From: Dehalococcoides mccartyi
Lineage (GTDB): Bacteria > Chloroflexota > Dehalococcoidia > UBA2979
Reading direction: 5' to 3'
DNA length: 15,454 bases
Assembly (NCBI GenBank): GCA_945888895.1
Contig: CAMDAY010000026.1
Span: 1-15,454 of the forward strand
A model generated the notes under the pieces. It saw only the letters and a program-made list of their open reading frames with translations. It was not told the origin of the DNA and searched no databases. The position numbers and the translations under genes were made by a program. This document shows, in pieces, positions 9,460 through 15,447 of this stretch. Within the stretch, counting starts at the first letter, position 1, and the number at the start of each line of letters is the position of its first letter.

Positions 9460-9484
9460 ACGGGCCGCGCGATGCGCGGCCCGT
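9460..9484 (+). terminator. Strong hairpin terminator after the acidic orphan gene
   Basis: A perfect 11-bp GC-rich stem (9460-9470 with 9474-9484) around a GAT loop, followed by CTTCC. It starts 3 nt after the stop codon and separates this gene from the following MFS gene. Confidence 0.8.
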
Positions 9485-9520
9485 CTTCCAGCGGTCGAGC
9501 TCGATGTTCGAGAGTGACCG

Positions 9521-10702
9521 ATGACCACCTCGGCTCCTGCTGACACCACACGCGAGACGAAGCCGTCCCTCTGGACGCGCTCCTACATCCTCGCGGTCAT
9601 CGCCTCGCATCTGTACTTCTTCACGTACCACGCCTCGATCGTCGAGGTGCCCGCGTCGCTGACGGATCAGCCGCCGTGGATCATCGGCCTGGTCGTTGGG
9701 GCGATGGGCATGGCGGGGATGATCTTCCGGCCGCTGGTGGGCGTGTGGCTCGACGGCGGCAACCGCGTGCGCCTGGCGAGACTGGGCGCGATCGGCACGA
9801 CGATCGCGTTCATCGGCTACGGGCTCGACCTCGGGCCGTGGGCGATGCTCGCGTTCCGGCTGCTGCACGGCATGACGATGGCGATGTTCACGACCGCGCT
9901 GCTCGCGGTGGTCGGTGCCTCCGTGCCCCCGGCCAGTCGAGGCGCGGGCATCGGGCTGTACCAGACGGCCGGCGCGGTGGGGCAGCTGTACGCCGCACCG
10001 ATCGCGATCGCCGTCGCCGTGGTCGCCGGGATGAACATCACGTTCCTCCTGACGGCCGGCGTCGTCTTCGTATCGCTCGTCACCGCCTCGATGGTGCGCG
10101 ACACGCATGCGCCGGCGGTGGTGACGACGCCGCTGCCGTGGCGGCAGCGCGCGTGGGTGTCGAAGACCGCGTTCCTCCCCGCGCTCGTGTTCCTCTGCGT
10201 GACGGCGCCGTGGGGTGCAGTCACCACCTTCCTCATCGAGTTCGCGGACGAGCGCGCGCTCACGAACGTCGGGCTGTTCTACACGATGGTGGCCGCCACG
10301 CAGGTCCTGTCGAGGGCGAGCGTGGGCTGGCTCGCCGATCGGCTGACACCCGCCCTGACCGTCATCCCTGCATTGATGGCGGCAACGACCTCGCTCCTGC
10401 TGCTCTCTGTCACCCGCACGGAGACGATGCTCCTGGTCGCCGGCCTGCTGTTCGGGCTGGGACTGGCGTCCACGCAGACCTCCATGGTCGCGCTGGTCGT
10501 CAGCCGCACGGCGCCCGCGGGCCTCGGCTCCGCGATGGCGACATACACGATCGCGTGGGACGTGGGGCTCGTGCTGGGCGGGACGCTGTTCGGCTTCGTC
10601 GTCAACGCGACGTCACCCGCGACGACCTTCGCGATCATCAGCCTGATGCCGATCGCCGGCGCAGCGCTGTTCCTGCTGCGCGTCGCCCGCGACCCCGCGT
10701 AG
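9521..10702 (+). CDS. MFS transporter
   Basis: A 393-aa inner-membrane major facilitator superfamily protein with about 12 hydrophobic segments. The loop 2-3 signature is RPLVGVWLDGGNRVRLARLG (about 70-89), with a degenerate second copy in the C-terminal half (SVGWLADRLTP). The first membrane segments carry an unusual aromatic run (SHLYFFTYHASIVEVP). It is not closely similar to the MFS protein encoded at 6145-7371. GAGAGTGA lies just before the ATG as a ribosome site. The substrate cannot be inferred, and no neighbour suggests one. A 14-bp palindrome overlaps the stop codon. Confidence 0.88.
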   Translation: MTTSAPADTTRETKPSLWTRSYILAVIASHLYFFTYHASIVEVPASLTDQPPWIIGLVVGAMGMAGMIFRPLVGVWLDGGNRVRLARLGAIGTTIAFIGYGLDLGPWAMLAFRLLHGMTMAMFTTALLAVVGASVPPASRGAGIGLYQTAGAVGQLYAAPIAIAVAVVAGMNITFLLTAGVVFVSLVTASMVRDTHAPAVVTTPLPWRQRAWVSKTAFLPALVFLCVTAPWGAVTTFLIEFADERALTNVGLFYTMVAATQVLSRASVGWLADRLTPALTVIPALMAATTSLLLLSVTRTETMLLVAGLLFGLGLASTQTSMVALVVSRTAPAGLGSAMATYTIAWDVGLVLGGTLFGFVVNATSPATTFAIISLMPIAGAALFLLRVARDPA

Positions 10703-10714
10703 CCCTCGAGGGCT
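10701..10714. terminator. Palindrome over the MFS stop codon
   Basis: AGCCCTCGAGGGCT is a perfect 14-bp palindrome that overlaps the stop of the MFS gene and could form a 5-bp hairpin with a TCGA loop. It is short and has no T-tract, so terminator function is uncertain. Confidence 0.35.
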
Positions 10715-10785
10715 GCGCTGCGTCGAGGGGCGAGCGGTCGCAAGGCGTGGGTGTACCTCGTCAGGTCGATGCGGCGGCGGGTGGC

Positions 10786-10935
10786 GGTCCATCCCCATCC
10801 CCTTCCCTGCGCGAGAAGGGGCCGAGAGAACCAACCGTGGGGGGCGGCGCCCCCCCGCACCCCGGCGGCGCTTGATCACCACGCACTGTCCGTTCTGCTG
10901 CGAAGCGGGAGAGGGTGGGGGTGGGGGTGAGGGCC
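10786..10935. repeat. REP-like GC-rich intergenic element with imperfect terminal inverted repeats
   Basis: The gene-free gap 10703-10952 holds C-rich sequence (about 10786-10815) and G-rich sequence (about 10905-10935) that are imperfect inverted copies of each other. Between them lie two hairpins: CCCCTTC / GAAGGGG (10799-10805 with 10815-10821) and GGGGGGC / GCCCCCC with a 3-nt loop (10839-10845 with 10849-10855). The right part, read on the minus strand, resembles dispersed repeats of the CCTCACCCC...CTCTCCCGC type seen between genes in many bacteria. It may also end transcription of the flanking convergent genes. That it is a repeat is inferred; no second copy is in the window. Confidence 0.4.
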
Positions 10936-10952
10936 TCTGCGGCTTGCTTCCC

Positions 10953-11630
10953 CTACTCCGTCTCCTCGATCGGCGGGCGCGGGGTGTCGAGGTCAGCGAA
11001 CACGCCGCGGGCGCGGAGATCGTCGCGGATCGTCGCGTGGCGGAGCTGCGACTCGGCGGAGTCGAGCGGGCCGCTGAGCATCACGTGGGCGTCCTCGCCG
11101 TTGTCCTGGTAGTACGCAAGCAGCGTGCCGGCGCGGTGGAAGCCGAAGCGCTCGTACAGCGCCTTCGCGCGCTCGTTGGTGACGCGCACCTCGAGCACGA
11201 TCTCCGGCAGCTCCGCCTCCCGTGCGAGGTCCATGCACTCCAGCAGCAGCCGCGCGCCGATGCCTCGACCCTGCTGCGCGGGGTCGACGGCGATCGTGAC
11301 GAGGTGCATCTGGTCGTGCATGTACCAGACGCCGATGAACCCCACGATCCGGTCGGACCGCATGCGGCGCAGCAACCGACGTCGCAGCGTGGCGATCGCG
11401 CCCCGCGCACCCAACGCACCCATGCGCTCTGGCTCGTCCGAGGCGGTCGCGGGCTCCTCGATGGCGACGCGGTAGCGCGCGAAGGCGTTGGCCAGCTCGG
11501 CGTCGAAGGCGCGCGCGGGCCAGGCGTCCTCGTACGCCGCGGACTCGATGCGGCGCACCGCGCGGATGTCCGCGCGCGTCATGTCGCGCAGCACGATGCG
11601 CGTGGCGTTCGAGGTCTCGCGGGACGTCAT
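10953..11630 (-). CDS. rimI: RimI-like GNAT N-acetyltransferase
   Basis: A 225-aa GNAT-fold enzyme that should transfer acetyl from acetyl-CoA to a protein N-terminus or amine; RimI acetylates ribosomal protein S18. The acetyl-CoA loop is QQGRGIGARLL (119-129). The segment after it (EIVLEVRVTNERAKALYERFGF, 143-164) is the strongly RimI-like part, and YYQDNGEDAHVML (173-185) matches the RimI C-terminus. It is longer than RimI (about 150 aa) because of an N-terminal part, an Arg-rich insert at about 60-93 and a tail after 187. The ATG at 11630 overlaps the stop of the upstream 83-aa gene (ATGA), implying coupled translation. No tsaB or tsaD neighbour, common for rimI, is present, so the specific substrate is uncertain. 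Confidence 0.83.
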   Translation of the reverse strand: MTSRETSNATRIVLRDMTRADIRAVRRIESAAYEDAWPARAFDAELANAFARYRVAIEEPATASDEPERMGALGARGAIATLRRRLLRRMRSDRIVGFIGVWYMHDQMHLVTIAVDPAQQGRGIGARLLLECMDLAREAELPEIVLEVRVTNERAKALYERFGFHRAGTLLAYYQDNGEDAHVMLSGPLDSAESQLRHATIRDDLRARGVFADLDTPRPPIEETE

Positions 11631-11878
11631 ATCTCGGATGGGAAGTTCGGGTTGGGGGCGGGGGACAGCGGCGCGTTCGGGTCGCGCTGATCGCCCCACC
11701 GTTCGAGGAGGTGCGCCCACTCTGTGTCCAGGAACTGGCGCTGCGACTCGACCCACGCCTCGCCGTGCAGCCGGCCCAGGTGTGCCTCCCACCCCACGCG
11801 CGTCTGGCCGAACAGCGTCGGCTCACCGCGGGGGTAGCGATCCTGCGAGCCGTCCGGTGTGGTCACGCGCTGCCTCAT
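11627..11878 (-). CDS. Hypothetical protein coupled to rimI
   Basis: An 83-aa protein I do not recognise. It is rich in charged and aromatic residues, with a probable amphipathic helix WVESQRQFLDTEWAHLLERWGD (about 41-62) and a Pro/Asn-rich tail; it has no membrane segment or signal peptide. The preceding -10-like TATGAT (11904-11899) supports transcription from here. The start is uncertain: the ATG at 11878 has only AGG directly before it, while a GTG at codon 5 has GAGG 6 nt upstream. Its stop overlaps the rimI ATG, the best evidence that it is translated. Confidence 0.7.
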   Translation of the reverse strand: MRQRVTTPDGSQDRYPRGEPTLFGQTRVGWEAHLGRLHGEAWVESQRQFLDTEWAHLLERWGDQRDPNAPLSPAPNPNFPSEI

Positions 11879-11898
11879 CCTGTGCCGTTCCGACCGAA

Positions 11899-11928
11899 AT
11901 CATACGGGGGAGAGCCGGTCGACCCCAA
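11899..11928 (-). promoter_or_regulatory. Putative promoter of the small gene-rimI operon
   Basis: On the minus strand, TATGAT (11904-11899) matches the -10 consensus at five of six positions; TTGGGG (11928-11923) lies 18 bp upstream as a poor -35 box. The ATG is about 20 nt downstream. Confidence 0.4.
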
Positions 11929-12018
11929 CCCGCGCGGGCGTGGCCGGGATCGCCGTGCCGCTTCCACCTCGGCTGTCGGCGGATCGAGGCTCACCGTTCG
12001 CCGTACGAACACGAGCAG

Positions 12019-12032
12019 GCGCCCGCGGGCGC
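12019..12032. promoter_or_regulatory. 14-bp perfect palindrome next to a ribosome-binding site
   Basis: GCGCCCGCGGGCGC is a perfect palindrome directly abutting the GGAAGGA ribosome site (12033-12039) of the coiled-coil protein gene. It could be an operator or an RNA hairpin affecting translation, or a chance result of GC-rich sequence. Confidence 0.35.
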
Positions 12033-12048
12033 GGAAGGACGGTACGGC

Positions 12049-12571
12049 GTGGGGAACTGGGACGAGCTGGGCGACAGCCTCGACGAGCCTGTCGATGACG
12101 ACCTGGTCTTCGACGACGGCGAGGCGATCGAGGAGATCGACGACACGGAAGACATCGAGGCGGACGACGGGCTGACCGAAGAGGCGCGCGCGGAGCTAGA
12201 GTCGCTGGCCGCGGCCGAGGGCGACCTGCACGCTGCCCTGGAGGAGGCGCTCACCGAGACGCAGCGCGCGCTGGAAGAGCAGCGCCAGGCGACCTGCGCG
12301 GCCGTCGCGCGCTACCGCGAGGCACTGCTCGCCGCGGAAGCCCGACCTGCCGCCCGACCTCATCGCCGGCGACACGCTCGAGGACCTCGACGCGTCGGTG
12401 CGCGCGGCGCGGCAGGCGGTCGCGCAGATCCGCGAGCGGCTCGCCTCGGAGGTGCGCGCCGAAGCCTCGCGCGGGTTCCCCGTCGGCGCACCCGCGCGCG
12501 GCCCGCAATCGACGCGAGGACTGTCGAGCGCCGAGAAGATCGAGGCGGGGCTATCGGAGCGGCTGTTGTAG
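12049..12571 (+). pseudogene. Coiled-coil hypothetical protein gene with a one-base frameshift
   Basis: From the GTG at 12049, with ribosome site GGAAGGA 9 nt upstream, the first frame encodes about 97 residues: an acidic N-terminus (VGNWDELGDSLDEPVDDD...) and a long helix ending YREALLAAE. Near 12340 the protein-like sequence moves to the next frame (PDLPPDLIAGDTLEDLDASV..., about 76 residues) and ends at TAG 12569-12571. Removing one base near 12340 gives one coherent helical protein of about 173 aa, and the ALLAAE-PDLPPDLIAGDTLEDLDAS join reads like a conserved motif. Without it the first frame runs into an Arg/Ala-rich shadow translation up to 12621. I recall similar coiled-coil hypothetical proteins in Chloroflexota but cannot name a family. 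The shift may be a sequencing error or a real mutation. Confidence 0.72.
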
Positions 12572-12605
12572 CCATCGGGCGGTGCAGGCGGTGCGGTCGA
12601 CACGA

Positions 12606-12634
12606 AGCGGGGCGGGCATGATGCCCGCTCCGTT
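12606..12634 (+). terminator. Strong terminator, usable by both convergent genes
   Basis: A 14-bp stem with two G-T pairs (12606-12619 with 12621-12634) is centred on 12620; in practice the loop would open to about 3-5 nt. It is followed by CTTCT. It lies 35 nt after the coiled-coil gene stop and before the convergent crotonase gene end. Confidence 0.75.
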
Positions 12635-12667
12635 CTTCTGGTGTGACGTCGCCTACCGTCGAGGCTG

Positions 12668-13468
12668 CTAGTGGCCGGTGTACTCCGGCCTGCGCTTCTC
12701 GCGGAAGGCGCGCACGCCCTCCTCGGCGTCGACGCTGCTGCGCACGACGTTCGCGAGCAGCCGCTCGTGCAGCGAGTAGCTGTCGAACCTCGACAGGATG
12801 TCGTGGTTCGTGGCGAGCTTCCATGCCGCCATGATCTGCGTCGGCCCGTTCGCGAGCCCATCCACGAACCGCGCGAGTTCCTCGTCGAACGTCTCCGGCG
12901 ACCACACGTGGGTGACGAGGCCCCAGCGCTCCGCGTCCGCCGCGTCGATGACCGCGCCGGTCATCAGCATCTCCATCGCGCGCGAGTGGCCGACCAACCT
13001 CGGCAGCAGGAGCGGCGTGCCCTGCCCCGCGAAGATCGCGTTCGCCGCGCGGATATCGCCGATCAGCGCGTCCGACCGCGCGACGCGGAAGTCGCTCGCG
13101 CACGCCAGCACGAAGCCCGCGCCGTGCGTGAGCCCATTGAGGGCGGCGACCACCGGCTTCGACATGGACATGAAGCCCCTGACGATCCGGTTCACCGCGC
13201 CGATGTCGGCGTTCACCATCCCGTGCGTCGCGGTGACGTCCGGGCGGCGCTCGACGGTGCCGCTGATGTCGTCGCCCGCGCTGAACGCGCGCCCCGTCCC
13301 CGTGATCACCACCGCGCGGATCGAGGCATCCCCCGCGCACTCATCCGCGAAGTCCGCAAGCCCGTCCTGCATCGCATCCGTGATCGCGTTCAGCCGCTCC
13401 GGCCGGTTCAGCCGGACCGTCGCCACCGCGCCGGCCCTCGAGAACTCGAGCCCCTCAACCTCACGCAT
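12668..13468 (-). CDS. Enoyl-CoA hydratase/isomerase (crotonase) family protein
   Basis: A 266-aa crotonase-fold protein that should bind an acyl-CoA thioester. The first oxyanion-hole strand is AFSAGDDI (61-68) and the second is LNGLTHGAGFVLACASDFRVA (110-130), typical of the family. The two glutamates that catalyse hydration in classic enoyl-CoA hydratase appear absent: the position in the GxGxEL motif is V120, and the position in the GQPE motif aligns with R140. It is therefore more likely an isomerase, a hydrolase-like member, or an enzyme of unknown reaction than a standard hydratase. The ATG at 13468 is chosen because GGAG lies 7 nt upstream; a TTG two codons earlier (13474) is also open. 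No beta-oxidation genes adjoin it. Confidence 0.88.
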   Translation of the reverse strand: MREVEGLEFSRAGAVATVRLNRPERLNAITDAMQDGLADFADECAGDASIRAVVITGTGRAFSAGDDISGTVERRPDVTATHGMVNADIGAVNRIVRGFMSMSKPVVAALNGLTHGAGFVLACASDFRVARSDALIGDIRAANAIFAGQGTPLLLPRLVGHSRAMEMLMTGAVIDAADAERWGLVTHVWSPETFDEELARFVDGLANGPTQIMAAWKLATNHDILSRFDSYSLHERLLANVVRSSVDAEEGVRAFREKRRPEYTGH

Positions 13469-13544
13469 CGGCAAGCTCCATCACGTCGACGCCGCAGTCC
13501 GCGCCGCGAGTGTAGTGCTCCGGCAGGGGGCTACTGACCGAGAC

Positions 13545-13595
13545 AGGCGAAACGGCCGGAGTCCGACTGCGATCGAGCGGCCGACCATTTCGCCT
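13545..13595. promoter_or_regulatory. Structured inverted repeat in the divergent gap 13469-13671
   Basis: AGGCGAAA (13545-13552) pairs with TTTCGCCT (13588-13595), and inside it CGGCCG (13553-13558) pairs with CGGCCG (13578-13583), leaving a 4-nt bulge and a 19-nt loop. The 200-bp gap between the divergent crotonase and 70-aa genes shows no open frame that I can support; this hairpin is its main feature. It could be an operator, a leader structure or a small RNA. Confidence 0.4.
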
Positions 13596-13671
13596 CGGCG
13601 GCGGAGCGTGCGGCGGTGCGGCTGGTCCGCGGGAAGTCCGTCCAGTCGAGGGCCGTGAGCTCGGTGTAGCG

Positions 13672-13884
13672 ATGTTCATCGTCGAGCGCGGGACGCTGCT
13701 GGCGTTCTCTTCCGGCACCTACACGGCGACGCTCCAGATCGCGGGGTCGCTGTCATCCTCGATCGCCGCGGTCCCGGTATCGCGCGGCATCGACGCCGCA
13801 GAGCTCACCGCCAGCCGTCGAGTGGCAGTCGCGATCTTCGACGCGGGGAACCCGGTCGACGCGATGGTGATCGGCGTCCACTAG
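13672..13884 (+). CDS. Small hypothetical protein, Chloroflexota-like
   Basis: A 70-aa protein with no signal peptide and no charged-tail artefacts. It has a beta-strand-like pattern: MFIVERGTLLAFSSGTYTATLQIAG (1-25), then SSSIAAVPVSRGI, then RRVAVAIFDAGNPVDAMVIGVH (49-70). From memory, similar 65-75-residue proteins with a 'SGTYTATVQLAGSL' core and a 'VPVARNI' segment occur as hypotheticals in Chloroflexota, sometimes near prophage-like regions; I cannot confirm this here. The ribosome site before the ATG is weak. The conserved-looking core and sensible composition support it as a real gene. Confidence 0.65.
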   Translation: MFIVERGTLLAFSSGTYTATLQIAGSLSSSIAAVPVSRGIDAAELTASRRVAVAIFDAGNPVDAMVIGVH

Positions 13885-13916
13885 CAGACCGGCAGTCGGA
13901 AAGCACTCGCTGGAAC

Positions 13917-14216
13917 TCAGGCCTGGGGCTGCGGCACGAACGCGATGACCTGACCGTCATGCCACTCGATCTCCGCGGCCAGCGCGAAGCGCATCTGCGA
14001 CCAGCGCCGGTGCTGCTCCGGGCTCTCGGCATTCGCGCGGTAGGCCTCTTCGCTCTCGAACACAACGGTCAGCCAGAAGACGTCCGGCTCGTCCGTCGAT
14101 CGATAGACCACGCTGTGGATCATGCCGTTGATCCCGGAGGTGAGCGCCTGGTTCCAGGCCATTAAGGCCGGCTCCGCGCCCGGCAGCCCCTTCAATCGTC
14201 CGACGGTCCCAAACAT
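13917..14216 (-). CDS. ABM-like dimeric alpha/beta-barrel protein
   Basis: A 99-aa protein resembling the antibiotic biosynthesis monooxygenase (ABM) domain family of ferredoxin-like dimeric alpha/beta barrels. Features are a helix with GINGMIHSVVYRSTDEPDVFWLTVVFESEEAYRANAESPEQHRRWSQM (28-75), in which the FWLTVVFESEEAYRA strand-turn-helix and the following His/Trp are typical, and a final strand EWHDGQVIAFV. Such proteins are small oxygenases or binding proteins of mostly unknown substrate. The AGGGG ribosome site lies 6 nt before the ATG. The gene is divergent from ruvB across 121 bp; a TAGACT -10-like box (14254-14249) may drive it. Confidence 0.75.
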   Translation of the reverse strand: MFGTVGRLKGLPGAEPALMAWNQALTSGINGMIHSVVYRSTDEPDVFWLTVVFESEEAYRANAESPEQHRRWSQMRFALAAEIEWHDGQVIAFVPQPQA

Positions 14217-14302
14217 CGTGAGCCCCTTCCGTCGCCTCGATCGCGCGTAGTCTAGCGCGCCAACGCGCGGCGGAAGGACGCGGCCGGCTGGCTGGACGCA
14301 CC

Positions 14303-14331
14303 TCGACGATCGAACGTCCGTTCTGTATCAT
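14303..14331 (+). promoter_or_regulatory. ruvB promoter with LexA-type SOS box
   Basis: TCGACG (14303-14308) and TATCAT (14326-14331) form a promoter with a 17-bp spacer. A perfect GAAC-GTCC-GTTC repeat (14312-14323) lies inside the spacer, the form of the LexA box in Gram-positives and related groups. Transcription would start 6-7 nt after the -10, at or next to the ATG at 14338, so the mRNA is probably leaderless. Confidence 0.7.
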
Positions 14332-14337
14332 CTGCGC

Positions 14338-15423
14338 ATGGTCGACGATCCCGGCGTGCGCCCCGGCCCGCTCACTCCCACCGCGACGCCCGAGGACGGC
14401 CGCACCGACGCCTCGCTGCGTCCGCGCCGCCTGGAGGCGTACTTCGGGCAGGAGCGGATCAAGGAGAGCCTGCGCATCTCCATCGAGGCGGCCCGCCAGC
14501 GCGAGGAGCCGCTCGACCACCTGCTGTTCCACGGCCCACCCGGCCTCGGCAAGACGACGCTGGCGATGATCGTCGCGGCGGAGATGGGCGTATCGATCCG
14601 CATCACTAGTGGCCCCGCCATCGAGCGTGCCGGCGACCTCGCGTCCCTGCTCACCAGCCTGCAGGCGGGTGACGTCCTGTTCATCGACGAGATCCACCGC
14701 CTCGCGCTTCCCGTGGAGGAGGTGCTGTACCCGGCGATGGAGGACTTCTCGGTCGACATCATGCTCGGCAAGGGGCCGAAGGCGCGCGACGTGCGTCTCA
14801 AACTGAACCGCTTCACCCTCGTCGGTGCGACGACGCGGTACGCGCTCGTCTCGCAGCCGCTGCGCGACCGCTTCGGTGCCGCGTACCGCATGGAGTTCTA
14901 CGACCAGGCCTCCCTGGAGCACATCGTCACCCGCTCCGCCGAGGTGCTGAACTGCCGCATCGTGCCGGACGGCGTGTCGGAGATCGCGCGCCGGTCGCGC
15001 GGCACCGCGCGCGTCGCGAACCGGCTGCTGCGCCGCGTGCGCGACTTCGCCGAGGTGCGCGCGGACGGTGTCGTCACCAGCGAGGTGGCATCGAGGGCGC
15101 TCGAGCAGCTGCAGATCGACGAGCTCGGCCTCGACCAGATGGACCGCGATCTGCTGCGGGTGATGGCGGAGCGCTTCGGCGGCGGCCCGGTCGGCCTCGA
15201 GACCCTCGCCGCGGCGATCTCCGAGGAGGCCGACACGATCATGGGCGTGTACGAGCCGTACCTGCTGAAGATCGGCTTCCTCCAGCGCACCCCGCGCGGT
15301 CGCGTCCTCGGACGGCCCGCGTACGACCACCTCGGGCTCGACCCGCAGACGCGCAGCGCGCAGGCAACGCTGTTCGAGGCGCGCGCCTTCGAGGACGCGG
15401 CGTTCGAGGACGTCGCGGAGTAG
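14338..15423 (+). CDS. ruvB: Holliday junction branch migration DNA helicase RuvB
   Basis: A 361-aa AAA+ ATPase, the hexameric motor that with RuvA drives branch migration of Holliday junctions during recombination and repair. The Walker A motif is GPPGLGKT (66-73), Walker B DVLFIDEIH (112-120), sensor-1 region VGATTR (162-167) and PLRDRFG (174-180, holding the arginine-finger arginine). The RGTARVANRLLRRVRD sensor-2 region and the C-terminal winged-helix domain (GGGPVGLETLAAAISEE..., ending GR) follow. It is slightly longer than E. coli RuvB because of an acidic/Pro N-terminal extension (about 1-26) and a C-terminal tail. The ATG at 14338 has no ribosome site, and a promoter ends just before it, so leaderless translation is likely. 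ruvA and ruvC are not in the window. It ends in tandem TAG stops. Confidence 0.97.
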   Translation: MVDDPGVRPGPLTPTATPEDGRTDASLRPRRLEAYFGQERIKESLRISIEAARQREEPLDHLLFHGPPGLGKTTLAMIVAAEMGVSIRITSGPAIERAGDLASLLTSLQAGDVLFIDEIHRLALPVEEVLYPAMEDFSVDIMLGKGPKARDVRLKLNRFTLVGATTRYALVSQPLRDRFGAAYRMEFYDQASLEHIVTRSAEVLNCRIVPDGVSEIARRSRGTARVANRLLRRVRDFAEVRADGVVTSEVASRALEQLQIDELGLDQMDRDLLRVMAERFGGGPVGLETLAAAISEEADTIMGVYEPYLLKIGFLQRTPRGRVLGRPAYDHLGLDPQTRSAQATLFEARAFEDAAFEDVAE

Positions 15424-15447
15424 TAGTTGTTGTCGGGGAGTCCTCGA

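Noticed and set aside
10872..11690. An open frame beginning THCPFC that could suggest a thioredoxin-like motif
   Set aside because: After the first residues it becomes poly-Gly and runs antisense to the rimI-like gene; the CPFC is chance.
12331..12350. Programmed frameshift at the coiled-coil gene break
   Set aside because: No slippery heptamer, no downstream pseudoknot and no release-factor-type stop are seen; a simple mutation or error fits better.
13461..13718. A minus-strand 85-codon frame overlapping the crotonase start
   Set aside because: It is Pro/Ser/Arg-rich with no ribosome site and covers the structured intergenic repeat; its overlap with the crotonase ATG looks accidental.
13957..15330. 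A long minus-strand open frame opposite ruvB
   Set aside because: The plus strand carries an unmistakable RuvB; the opposite translation has low complexity and no recognisable motifs.
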